Shown here: piece after piece, positions 40,475 through 47,198 of the stretch
Position numbering within the stretch: the first letter of the stretch is position 1
Layout of the letters: every line of letters begins with the position of its first letter
DNA from: a virus
Reading direction: 5' to 3' (one strand)
Virus record (IMG/VR): IMGVR_UViG_3300044641_007115
Coordinates: 160,491 to 224,490 of that record
Length of the DNA stretch: 64,000 nucleotides
Program-made: the position numbers and the translations under genes
Notes under the pieces: generated by a model
Databases searched by the model: none
The model's input: the letters and a program-made list of their open reading frames with translations, nothing else
Told to the model about the DNA's origin: nothing

Positions 40475-40723
40475 TTAGGCAACTTTCTTCAGGCGTTCGG
40501 TCAGATCGATGCAGCGGGCGGCGCTGGTCACGTCGTTCAAGAAGCAAGAGGCGGTCAGCACTTCGTTACCACCGAACCAGTACAGCGAATAAACAAAACC
40601 ACCGGTCTTACCGTAGGAATACGTTCTCTTGATCGTGAACATGGGCAACGCACCGACAAAACCGTCCCACGTATCACCGTAGGTCGAACGCTTTTTGAAG
40701 TTGATCTTGATTTCTTTTTTCAT
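40475..40723 (-). CDS. Small early protein (82 aa)
   Basis: MKKEIKINFKKRSTYGDTWD, basic and beta-rich with several Tyr. Directly behind an operator promoter and the GGAGAGACGAC leader. Confidence 0.78.
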   Translation of the reverse strand: MKKEIKINFKKRSTYGDTWDGFVGALPMFTIKRTYSYGKTGGFVYSLYWFGGNEVLTASCFLNDVTSAARCIDLTERLKKVA

Positions 40724-40741
40724 GTCGTCTCTCCATACTCA

Positions 40742-40770
40742 GAATAGCAAACGACGACTTATATGTCAAG
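40742..40770 (-). promoter_or_regulatory. Early-type operator promoter
   Basis: TTGACA 40765-40770, 17-nt spacer, TATTCT 40742-40747; GACATATAAGTC. Confidence 0.9.
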
Positions 40771-40987
40771 CGGCTGTTACTCGTTTTTCGTCGAATTCTT
40801 TGAACTCGAACCCATTTTTCTTGGCGGTTTCGGCGGTGCCGATGTAGGTCCGGTTCAACTGGTACAATCCGGCGCAAAGTCGTTTCGGTCGATCCTTGGT
40901 GTCGTGAGTGCATTGCGCCCAAAACGCGGCGTCCGCATAGGACTCATGCGCGCGTTCATATTGGTCGAGAGTGAAGGTGTGCCACAT
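40766..40987 (-). CDS. Small hypothetical protein (73 aa)
   Basis: MWHTFTLDQYERAHESYADA, helical. Start overlaps the previous stop (TAATG), stop overlaps the next promoter. Confidence 0.72.
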   Translation of the reverse strand: MWHTFTLDQYERAHESYADAAFWAQCTHDTKDRPKRLCAGLYQLNRTYIGTAETAKKNGFEFKEFDEKRVTAA

Positions 40988-41256
40988 TATGCGGCGACCG
41001 TTTTCAGGAATTCGATGGCGGCGGGCTGACCACCTTCGTGGCGGTAGAAGCACTTGAAGGCGATCTCACCGGCGTACTGGAAACCGCCAGTCGCGGGGTT
41101 GAACTTCGCGGCGAACGCTTTCCACGGATGCGTTTCGGTGCGGGTGTCGCGGTACTTGTCGAGGAAACCGATCACACGACCGGCCATCTTCACCATGTAA
41201 CCGGCGGGCTGGCCCTTGCTGGCCTTGCGAATCTGAATCAGTTCGATGTTGTTCAT
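40987..41256 (-). CDS. Small early protein (89 aa)
   Basis: MNNIELIQIRKASKGQPAGY then VKMAGRVIGFLDKYRDTRTE and a C-terminal EGGQPAAIEFLKTV. Behind an operator promoter; function unknown. Confidence 0.76.
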   Translation of the reverse strand: MNNIELIQIRKASKGQPAGYMVKMAGRVIGFLDKYRDTRTETHPWKAFAAKFNPATGGFQYAGEIAFKCFYRHEGGQPAAIEFLKTVAA

Positions 41257-41273
41257 GTCGTCTCTCCATAGTC

Positions 41274-41302
41274 AGAATAGCAAACAACGACCTATATGTC
41301 AA
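41274..41302 (-). promoter_or_regulatory. Early-type operator promoter
   Basis: TTGACA 41297-41302, 17-nt spacer, TATTCT 41274-41279; GACATATAGGTC. Confidence 0.9.
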
Positions 41303-41326
41303 GAGGTTTGTTGAATCGGCTGGTCA

Positions 41327-41334
41327 ATAAATAC
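41327..41334 (+). promoter_or_regulatory. T4-like late promoter
   Basis: ATAAATAC, 4 bases before ATG 41339. Confidence 0.62.
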
Positions 41335-41338
41335 GGTT

Positions 41339-41983
41339 ATGCTGTCGTTCCGTGAATTCGTCGAACCCAAAAAGAAAACCATCGTGATCTCTTTCGGGCG
41401 GTTCAACCCGCCGCACCGTGGTCACGTGTTGCTATTCAACAAGATGAAGGATGAGGCCCGGAAGCGTCACGGCGACGCGGTTCTCTACGTCAACTTCAAA
41501 CAGAGCGTGCCTAAGAACCCGCTGGACCCGGATGAGAAGATCAAGTACATCAAGATGATGGCACCGGGGCTAGACGTGAAGTACAATCGCTCCATGCCGG
41601 ACCCGCCGGACGTACTGAAGAGCTATTCTGACAAGGGATACACGGATCTAGTCGTCGTGCTTGGTGGCGACCGTACAGACAAGTTCGTGAACGAAATCAA
41701 GGCGGCGATTGCAGACGGCACTTACAAGTATCGGAACTTCGATGTCGTGAGTGCTGGCGACCGTGGCGCGACGGAAATGTGGAGTGCGACCCAACAGCGT
41801 GATGCTGTAGTGTCTGATGACTTCCGGGCCTTCCAGAAAGGACTTCCACCGAACTTCCCGGAGAAAGCGGCCCGGAAGATGTTCGATGAAGTAAAAGCTG
41901 GTCTAGGCATCCATGAGGACGACTTTGACCAGCTTGAAGAGTCGGACGATGATTGGGATCTGTTAGGGAAGATGGACCGTTAG
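41339..41983 (+). CDS. HxGH nucleotidyltransferase with capsid-targeting-like N-terminus
   Basis: 214 residues. After MLSFREFVEPKKK comes VISFGRFNPPHRGHVLLFNK, the N-terminal strand and HxGH of NMN/nicotinate or cytidylyl transferases, and later VVVLGGDRTDKF and VVSAGDRGATEMWSAT (the ISxTxxR-like site in modified form). C-terminus is acidic (HEDDFDQLEESDDDWDLL). Behind a late promoter, so probably made late and perhaps packaged. May act in NAD metabolism, like phage NMNATs, but the substrate is not proven. Confidence 0.85.
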   Translation: MLSFREFVEPKKKTIVISFGRFNPPHRGHVLLFNKMKDEARKRHGDAVLYVNFKQSVPKNPLDPDEKIKYIKMMAPGLDVKYNRSMPDPPDVLKSYSDKGYTDLVVVLGGDRTDKFVNEIKAAIADGTYKYRNFDVVSAGDRGATEMWSATQQRDAVVSDDFRAFQKGLPPNFPEKAARKMFDEVKAGLGIHEDDFDQLEESDDDWDLLGKMDR

Positions 41984-42171
41984 GTCTTGGCTAGTCCGTG
42001 GATCGTATCCATCATTGCCAATGCTTCCCAACGAACGACCGGTTTTTTCGCGGCCTGACGTTCGTTCAGAAACTCTTCCCATGCGGTTTGGGCGGCGGCT
42101 TTGCCGTTTTCGCGTAGGATTGTGGCGATCTTTTCGCACAGTGGATAGGCCGGGGATTCGGGTTTCAGCAT
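41980..42171 (-). CDS. Small hypothetical protein (63 aa)
   Basis: MLKPESPAYPLCEKIATILR, helical; overlaps the convergent gene by 4 nt. Twelve bases from the upstream gene with GGAAAACATC. Confidence 0.68.
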   Translation of the reverse strand: MLKPESPAYPLCEKIATILRENGKAAAQTAWEEFLNERQAAKKPVVRWEALAMMDTIHGLAKT

Positions 42172-42182
42172 GATGTTTTCCT

Positions 42183-42752
42183 TTATGCGGCCACCGGCAA
42201 CCCGGCGGCTTCCTGATAGCGGTGAGCGTAGTAGAGGCGGTTGGAGCGGTTCTTAGCGGTCCACTCTTCACGCTGGCTCACCAGCGATTCGATCTGGCGG
42301 CGGCTGAAGGGCATGTTGTACTGGCGGTCTTCAACCGGCGTTTCGATCCAGTTCACAAGCTGGTCACGCAAGGACTTGCGGAAGTTGGAGCGGAAGTTCT
42401 TGGTGCTCAGAAGCGCAACCATCGCTTCACGCAACCCGCCGCTGAAATTCAGAAGCGCGCGCTGGAAGTTTTCGGGCAACTCCATCGTGCGGGCATCGGC
42501 CCACAAGTAGGACCACGAAATGTTGGAGCGCAACCACTCTTCGAGCGACAACCATTCGGGCAAGGTCACGGGGCGGACTTCGTAGCGGGTGGCTTGCACC
42601 AGCATGTCGTTGTCCCACGATACGCACTGGACAACGGTTTCATCGAGGTTCACAGAACCGGGAACGTATTCGCACACGGGCGACTTCGCGGAATTGGCAT
42701 TCTCATTCGACTTGCCGTCGAAAAGCACGTTGTAAGTTTTTGTGTTGTTCAT
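42183..42752 (-). CDS. Hypothetical early protein (189 aa)
   Basis: MNNTKTYNVLFDGKSNENAN then WLSLEEWLRSNISWSYLWAD and a helical C-terminus (RRQIESLVSQREEWTAKNRS). Behind an operator promoter. Confidence 0.78.
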   Translation of the reverse strand: MNNTKTYNVLFDGKSNENANSAKSPVCEYVPGSVNLDETVVQCVSWDNDMLVQATRYEVRPVTLPEWLSLEEWLRSNISWSYLWADARTMELPENFQRALLNFSGGLREAMVALLSTKNFRSNFRKSLRDQLVNWIETPVEDRQYNMPFSRRQIESLVSQREEWTAKNRSNRLYYAHRYQEAAGLPVAA

Positions 42753-42769
42753 GTCGTCTCTCCATAGTC

Positions 42770-42798
42770 AGAATAGCAAGGTCTGACTTATATGTCAA
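42770..42798 (-). promoter_or_regulatory. Early-type operator promoter
   Basis: TTGACA 42793-42798, 17-nt spacer, TATTCT 42770-42775; GACATATAAGTC. Confidence 0.9.
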
Positions 42799-42801
42799 GC
42801 A

Positions 42802-43071
42802 CTATCTTGAAATTTTTCCGCCGTCCAACGTATATCGTTCGCCGAAGATTTTGATGGAGTCGCCGCCCGCTTTCCATGACCCGGTGGCGGCATCCCGGAA
42901 ACTGAATTCGGCGGTCTTCTCCGCATTGAGTCCACCCTGTTCCGTGATGACGCCATAAATGCCGTCCGGCTTCATTTCGAACGACACCGGAGTTCCGTGC
43001 CACGCTGACCGCCGTTGCGCGTAGATGGCCTTCAGGCCGTTCAGAACGCGGGAATAGAGTGATTGGTCCAT
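42802..43071 (-). CDS. Hypothetical protein (89 aa)
   Basis: MDQSLYSRVLNGLKAIYAQR then a small beta domain (GVITEQGGLNAEKTAEFSF). GGATAAC before ATG 43071. Function unknown. Confidence 0.7.
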   Translation of the reverse strand: MDQSLYSRVLNGLKAIYAQRRSAWHGTPVSFEMKPDGIYGVITEQGGLNAEKTAEFSFRDAATGSWKAGGDSIKIFGERYTLDGGKISR

Positions 43072-43098
43072 GTTATCCTTTCGAGGCAAGGAACGCGC

Positions 43099-43734
43099 TT
43101 ACTTCGCGTTCCCCTTGATGCTCAGGTTGGCACCGGTGGCGATACCGTTGATGATGACCAGAAGACCAAGGGCCGCGTAGCTCAGCATCGGAAGACCGCT
43201 CAGCGTCATAACGCCTTCGATCAGAACCACGAAGCCAAGAGCCTTGATCGCGTTACCGAAGGCCAGCTTCGCCCAACCGAAGACCGTGAGCGCGGAGTAG
43301 ATCAGACCACCGATCACCAGCGTCCACAGCACGTATTCGTTGAGCGTCTTGTCAAGGTGGCTGACACTGAAGGTCGCGACCGGAACGAAACCACCAAGGA
43401 TGAAACCGGCGAACGCGGCCAGCGGATTCTTCATCGCGACGCGGATCTGTTCGATCACACCCATCGTCTCTTCTTCAGGGACAGCGTAGGCACCACCAAA
43501 CATGATCGGGGCGGCTTCAACCACCGGGGCGGGCTTCTTCGCAGTCTTGCGACGCTTGGTCGTCTTGCGCGGCTTCTTCACCGGCTCAGCGACAGGAGTC
43601 ACAATCGCTTCGACAACCGGAGCGGTTTCGATCAGCGTCTCAGGCTCACCGTTCACAGTGGCAATCGCGGTGTTCAGGTTCACAAGAACTTCGGCGGTCG
43701 GAATCATGGTCGGGGTCATTTCGTTTGTGTTCAT
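43099..43734 (-). CDS. Membrane protein with basic cytosolic linker (211 aa)
   Basis: Residues 1-75 are Thr/Val/Glu-rich with a stretch KKPRKTTKRRKTAKKP; residues 105-210 carry about four TM helices (LAAFAGFILGGFVPVATF; YVLWTLVIGGLIYSALTVFG; LGFVVLIEGVMTLSG; YAALGLLVIINGIATG). The basic cluster may contact DNA or phospholipid. Early promoter with a GGAGAG-free but AGAGAGACAAC leader. Confidence 0.8.
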   Translation of the reverse strand: MNTNEMTPTMIPTAEVLVNLNTAIATVNGEPETLIETAPVVEAIVTPVAEPVKKPRKTTKRRKTAKKPAPVVEAAPIMFGGAYAVPEEETMGVIEQIRVAMKNPLAAFAGFILGGFVPVATFSVSHLDKTLNEYVLWTLVIGGLIYSALTVFGWAKLAFGNAIKALGFVVLIEGVMTLSGLPMLSYAALGLLVIINGIATGANLSIKGNAK

Positions 43735-43753
43735 GTTGTCTCTCTCTGAACCT

Positions 43754-43782
43754 AGAATCTCATAGCCTGACATATATGTCAA
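43754..43782 (-). promoter_or_regulatory. Early-type operator promoter (perfect palindrome)
   Basis: TTGACA 43777-43782, 17-nt spacer, GATTCT 43754-43759; GACATATATGTC perfect. Confidence 0.9.
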
Positions 43783-43866
43783 GCCCTTCTTCAAAAAAGT
43801 TCGAGAAAAATTTTGCCGGGCCGCTCAGATTGGCTTCGATCCGTACATTCACTAGTAGAGGGAACA

Positions 43867-44079
43867 ATGACGAACACACAACGATTGCTTACCGCCGCCG
43901 CGTTGATCGCGGAAGTGCGGGCCGGGAAAAACAACAAAGCCCGCCAGTGCGAATGCTGTGGCGGGTGGGTGAAAGAGGATCGCGGGGAATATCAGGACGC
44001 GGTAGAACTGGAAGCGATGGAAGCCAAATTGCTTCGGTGGGCGAAGGGATGGGATCGACGCGGTAGACTGGAAAAATGA
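43867..44079 (+). CDS. Small zinc-knuckle protein (70 aa)
   Basis: MTNTQRLLTAAALIAEVRAG then CECCGGWVKED. GAGGGAACA lies before ATG. Overlaps the next ORF by 4 nt. Confidence 0.7.
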   Translation: MTNTQRLLTAAALIAEVRAGKNNKARQCECCGGWVKEDRGEYQDAVELEAMEAKLLRWAKGWDRRGRLEK

Positions 44080-44252
44080 TTCCACCGTGTCCGTACTGTG
44101 GTAGATGCTATTGTGATTGCAAACCGGGCGGGGTGACGTGGCGCGATATCCGGCCTATACTTCAGGCATTGGATCGCGCCAACCACCAAGATCCTCAGTC
44201 GGTTCCACAAAGTAGCGCCAACCCTGAAAGCCCTTCATCGGAAGGGGTTTGA
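44076..44252 (+). CDS. Cys-rich small protein (58 aa)
   Basis: ATG 44076 overlaps the previous stop (ATGA). MIPPCPYCGRCYCDCKPGG, a dense cysteine cluster, then TWRDIRPILQALDRANHQ and a Ser/Pro tail. The last 98 nt overlap the convergent 44155 gene, so it could be partly spurious. Confidence 0.5.
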   Translation: MIPPCPYCGRCYCDCKPGGVTWRDIRPILQALDRANHQDPQSVPQSSANPESPSSEGV

Positions 44253-44535
44253 TCCAAGTCCACGAATCAGCGGGGATGATGGCGTGATAGCCGTCTCCCC
44301 AATCTTTGCCGGTCGTGCTGCACGCCATGCCACCAACGACGATTTCCGACACGACACCATATCCGCGCACGTATCCATCCTGAACGTAGTAGATGCGGCT
44401 TCCTTCGCCAAGTCCGGCGGGCCGGGAACGGAAGGTCCGAAAATAGGAACCGCCACCGGCCTTGAGACATTGCTGTGCCTCTTCAGCGGCGGTGGCGATC
44501 TGGTTCTTCGGTGTGGTGACGATGATGTTTCGCAT
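44155..44535 (-). CDS. Hypothetical protein (126 aa)
   Basis: MRNIIVTTPKNQIATAAEEA, then SRIYYVQDGYVRGYGVVSEI and DSWTWIKPLPMKGFQGWRYF, a small beta-barrel-like pattern. Start overlaps the BI-1 stop (TGATG), so the two are co-translated. Confidence 0.74.
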   Translation of the reverse strand: MRNIIVTTPKNQIATAAEEAQQCLKAGGGSYFRTFRSRPAGLGEGSRIYYVQDGYVRGYGVVSEIVVGGMACSTTGKDWGDGYHAIIPADSWTWIKPLPMKGFQGWRYFVEPTEDLGGWRDPMPEV

Positions 44536-45203
44536 CAATCGTCCTTGTCACCCAACAGGCTCAACAGCGACAGGAAGATATTGATGATGTCCAGAAAGAC
44601 GTGGACGCTCATATCAATCGCATCGTCGGCAGTCCGGGCTTCTGTATCCAGCAGCATCATGTCGTAGGCGATGTAGATGCTGAACAGTACCACCGCGAAG
44701 CAATCGAGGAAAGTGACCGCCGGGGCGACGTTGAATCCCATCATCGCCATGAACAGCGCGACGAAATCGCTGAATACCAGCATAGTCAATGCGCCGAAGA
44801 GTGCCCCGCCAATACCGGCCAGAGCATTACGGAAGACAGACGCCGCCACCGTCATACAGAGCGTGATACCAGCGGTATACGCCGCCACATTGACGATACT
44901 ACCGATCTTGTAGGAAGCAATGTACGGCCCGCTGTAGAGGCCAAGACCAACGGCACAGGCTACGCCGCCGATCAGGGACAGAACCGGCGAATCCGCCTTG
45001 GACAAAAACACGCCGCCGAACGCCGGGATGAGACAGAGCAACATCCACCAGCCGGGCGCAACGGACGATGTGAGGTATCCTCCCATCCCGAACGTGAATA
45101 GCTCGAAGAGCAACGCCGCGCCGAATATGGCATAGATGGCGCTCTTGTTGAGAGCACCGGAGTAATAGTCAGCGGTACGACCGCTATTGAGTGAGTCGAA
45201 CAT
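44535..45203 (-). CDS. Bax inhibitor-1/YccA-family membrane protein
   Basis: 222 residues, about seven TM helices. IYIAYDMMLLDTEARTADDA then IDMSVHVFLDIINIFLSLLS with a final DD is the BI-1 C-terminal signature, including the Asp residues of the pH-sensitive calcium leak. Bacterial YccA inhibits FtsH; a phage copy may protect phage membrane proteins or lysis timing. Confidence 0.88.
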   Translation of the reverse strand: MFDSLNSGRTADYYSGALNKSAIYAIFGAALLFELFTFGMGGYLTSSVAPGWWMLLCLIPAFGGVFLSKADSPVLSLIGGVACAVGLGLYSGPYIASYKIGSIVNVAAYTAGITLCMTVAASVFRNALAGIGGALFGALTMLVFSDFVALFMAMMGFNVAPAVTFLDCFAVVLFSIYIAYDMMLLDTEARTADDAIDMSVHVFLDIINIFLSLLSLLGDKDD

Positions 45204-45215
45204 GTGTGTGTGTGA

Positions 45216-45407
45216 TTAGCGGGATTCCCCGCGCCAGTCCTTTCCGTCGTAATAAACTCGAACTTTCATTCCTACTTTACCGCCCTGAACACGAAGCGTA
45301 CCGTGCAAAACAACATATGCGCGCGGTTCTTCGGTTCGAACAGTCTGTGAGAAGTCATCGCTGATGCGAATGATCTCCCCGTGCCGAATTTCTTTCCATT
45401 TGTCCAC
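45216..45407 (-). CDS. Small beta-rich protein (63 aa)
   Basis: GTG 45407: VDKWKEIRHGEIIRISDDFS, then AYVVLHGTLRVQGGKVGMKV. ATAAATTC lies 5-12 bases upstream, a weak late-like motif. Function unknown. Confidence 0.62.
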   Translation of the reverse strand: MDKWKEIRHGEIIRISDDFSQTVRTEEPRAYVVLHGTLRVQGGKVGMKVRVYYDGKDWRGESR

Positions 45408-45415
45408 GCCTGAAT

Positions 45416-45643
45416 TTATGATGCGGGGAACTCAAACTTGTCGGGGTTGAGGTCATTGGGATTGCCCGCGTTGAGGGTGACTTCAGCGTGGAAGCGGAAG
45501 TTGGTTTCGACGGTTCGACCGCCGAACATTGCGGAGTCGATCAAGACGGCTGTCCGGGATTCCCATGCGGGAAACACGCACCACACGCCTTCGTCCGTCG
45601 CCACCAAAACTCGAACAAGTGTTCGCCAACGATGTGCGTTCAC
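45416..45643 (-). CDS. Hypothetical protein (75 aa)
   Basis: GTG 45643 with AAGGAAAA upstream, preceded by in-frame stops TGATAA. VNAHRWRTLVRVLVATDEGV onward. It overlaps the 45483 gene by 161 nt in another frame, which is odd for this compact but orderly genome. Confidence 0.58.
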   Translation of the reverse strand: MNAHRWRTLVRVLVATDEGVWCVFPAWESRTAVLIDSAMFGGRTVETNFRFHAEVTLNAGNPNDLNPDKFEFPAS

Positions 45644-45842
45644 GATTTTTCCTTATCAGCCGCAAACACGTGCGGCACTCCACGTAGTTTTCATACAAAC
45701 CGCGCGCGCACCATTGAAACTCATAGCTCTTGTGCGCCCGGTAGCCGCAAATCCCAACTCGGTTCTCATCGACTGCATGAACAACCGTAGATCGAAACGT
45801 GCCCGGTACGCCAAAATATCCCGTCATAGCAATAGTTTTCAT
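45483..45842 (-). CDS. Zinc-type small protein with frame question at 3' end
   Basis: ATG 45842 overlaps the upstream stop (ATGA). The first 65 residues (MKTIAMTGYFGVPGTFRSTV ... NYVECRTCLRLI) resemble short phage proteins that end soon after a TCxxC motif. The remaining 50 residues overlap the next gene and are Arg-rich and low in order. A +1 shift after CLR would reach TGATAA just before the next ribosome binding site, so the tail may be an artefact of an indel. Confidence 0.55.
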   Translation of the reverse strand: MKTIAMTGYFGVPGTFRSTVVHAVDENRVGICGYRAHKSYEFQWCARGLYENYVECRTCLRLIRKNRERTSLANTCSSFGGDGRRRVVRVSRMGIPDSRLDRLRNVRRSNRRNQLPLPR

Positions 45843-46033
45843 AAGTACGCCAACGCGCAAATGGAACTGAACAAAACCATATACCATCGCTCAATTTTTG
45901 GTGCCTTCACCATAACAGCGATGCCCGCGATCTGGCACAACACAACGGCCAGCATCACAAAGATGGTCAGATGGCACGCCTGTAGCTGTGTCGAAACAGC
46001 CTTGAACAAAATGAAACTGAACAGGTATGCCAC
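45839..46033 (-). CDS. Small two-TM membrane protein (64 aa)
   Basis: GTG 46033: VAYLFSFILFKAVSTQLQAC then IFVMLAVVLCQIAGIAVMV and WYMVLFSSICALAYL. TATAAT ends 6 bases before the GTG, so the mRNA is probably leaderless. Other starts within the frame are possible. Confidence 0.55.
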   Translation of the reverse strand: MAYLFSFILFKAVSTQLQACHLTIFVMLAVVLCQIAGIAVMVKAPKIERWYMVLFSSICALAYL

Positions 46034-46039
46034 GCTTTG

Positions 46040-46067
46040 ATTATAGCACACCTGATCTATATGTCAA
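46040..46067 (-). promoter_or_regulatory. Early-type operator promoter
   Basis: TTGACA 46062-46067, 16-nt spacer, TATAAT 46040-46045; GACATATAGATC. No GGAGAG leader. Confidence 0.8.
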
Positions 46068-46543
46068 GTCGTGCGAACCAGTTTTTCACCCGGCCACGCT
46101 TCAAAGCGCGCCGCCATTTTTGCGACAGCATCCGCCGGGACCTGATGCACATTGCGGGAAGCCGCCTTCGCCGGGTCGCAGACCAACCGGATGACATCGA
46201 CGGCATACCCGGCTTCAATCGCCGTGTCGTAGTAGCGTTGCATTTCCCATTTGCGGGTATTGGTGTTGTCGATGACGATCAGCGGTTCACCCTTCATCAA
46301 TCCCTGTTGGAATTTGCGAAAGCAATCGTCGTGCGCGGCCTTGAGTTTGGATGGATCGAACTGATATGTGCCGTTCCGTTCGAAGTAGTGATCGGCACTA
46401 TACACCTTCGCGCCGGGGAAGTGTTGCCGTGTGTACGTGCTCTTACCACACCCGGAGATTCCGCGCATGATGACCACCCGCCGTTGGTTGTTGTATTCCG
46501 TCAACGACATCAAGTTTGCGTATTCTGATTCGACCCAAGTCAT
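46064..46543 (-). CDS. P-loop kinase (polynucleotide kinase-like)
   Basis: 159 residues. VVIMRGISGCGKSTYTRQHF is Walker A; VYSADHYFERNGTYQFDPS and LIVIDNTNTRKWEMQRYYDT match the AAA_33 / NEDD4BP2-type kinases, which include 5'-OH nucleic acid kinases. With the RNA ligase (10940) and Cca it could make up a tRNA repair set. A late-like motif is 19 bases upstream. Confidence 0.82.
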   Translation of the reverse strand: MTWVESEYANLMSLTEYNNQRRVVIMRGISGCGKSTYTRQHFPGAKVYSADHYFERNGTYQFDPSKLKAAHDDCFRKFQQGLMKGEPLIVIDNTNTRKWEMQRYYDTAIEAGYAVDVIRLVCDPAKAASRNVHQVPADAVAKMAARFEAWPGEKLVRTT

Positions 46544-46561
46544 GATTTTTTCCAGTCTAAG

Positions 46562-46569
46562 CTATTTAC
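46562..46569 (-). promoter_or_regulatory. Possible T4-like late promoter
   Basis: GTAAATAG on the minus strand, 18 bases before ATG 46543, with GGAAAAAA between. Confidence 0.5.
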
Positions 46570-46860
46570 GTGAGTCCACAAAAGATCAATCTGTATGGGT
46601 CGTTCCTGACCGGCGTCGCCAAACTCCTTCTCTTTCTGATGTCGGTGGCGGCACTATCGTTTTTCCCGTGGTACGTGGCGGCGCTGATTTTCGTCATCGC
46701 GTTGGGATTGGATTGGCGTGATGATGGCCGGTGGTTTCCTTGGTCACCCGAAGCAAAGATTCCGTGCCGCAAATGCCACGGAAGCGGCTTCAGTGGATAC
46801 GGGACAGGCTACGACGACGTGTGCGATCACTGTGGCGGGTATCGCGAAGAACTATACTGA
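46570..46860 (+). CDS. Membrane protein with DnaJ-type zinc motif (96 aa)
   Basis: GTG 46570. Two TM helices (GVAKLLLFLMSVAALSFF; YVAALIFVIALGLDW), then CRKCHGSGFSGYGTG and CDHCGGY zinc knuckles on the cytosolic side. Overlaps the convergent gene by 9 nt. Confidence 0.72.
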   Translation: MSPQKINLYGSFLTGVAKLLLFLMSVAALSFFPWYVAALIFVIALGLDWRDDGRWFPWSPEAKIPCRKCHGSGFSGYGTGYDDVCDHCGGYREELY

Positions 46861-47124
46861 CATCACCTTGCCGATGATGTGTTGCACTTCGTCCTGAAGT
46901 TGATCCGGGATCGATTGCACCACCGCATCCACATCAACGGTGCCCGATGACAAATCCTTGATGATGCGAATCGCCATGCCGACCGATTGAAGCCGGGATG
47001 CCAACTGACGATTCATCGGACTGGTCGGAGTTTCGCTGGCGATCCGAAGAAGCACGGAAGACAGGTTGAGTTCCCGGCTCAGATGATGCAAAACATCTTG
47101 CCGATGTGTGGCGTTGAAGAGCAT
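46852..47124 (-). CDS. Helical hypothetical protein (90 aa)
   Basis: MLFNATHRQDVLHHLSRELN onward, amphipathic helices. A 15-nt palindrome GTTCTATTATAGAAC containing TATTAT stands directly before ATG. Confidence 0.7.
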   Translation of the reverse strand: MLFNATHRQDVLHHLSRELNLSSVLLRIASETPTSPMNRQLASRLQSVGMAIRIIKDLSSGTVDVDAVVQSIPDQLQDEVQHIIGKVMSV

Positions 47125-47142
47125 GTTCTATAATAGAACAAC

Positions 47143-47178
47143 AAAAAAGGGGGGCGACAGCATGTACTGTCACCCCCT
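47143..47178 (-). terminator. Rho-independent terminator (minus strand)
   Basis: 11-bp stem with one mismatch (47167-47177 with 47150-47160), 6-nt loop, then TTTTTT on the minus strand. Ends the secreted-protein transcript. Confidence 0.9.
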
Positions 47179-47198
47179 TGCAATGGTTTGGAGGATGG

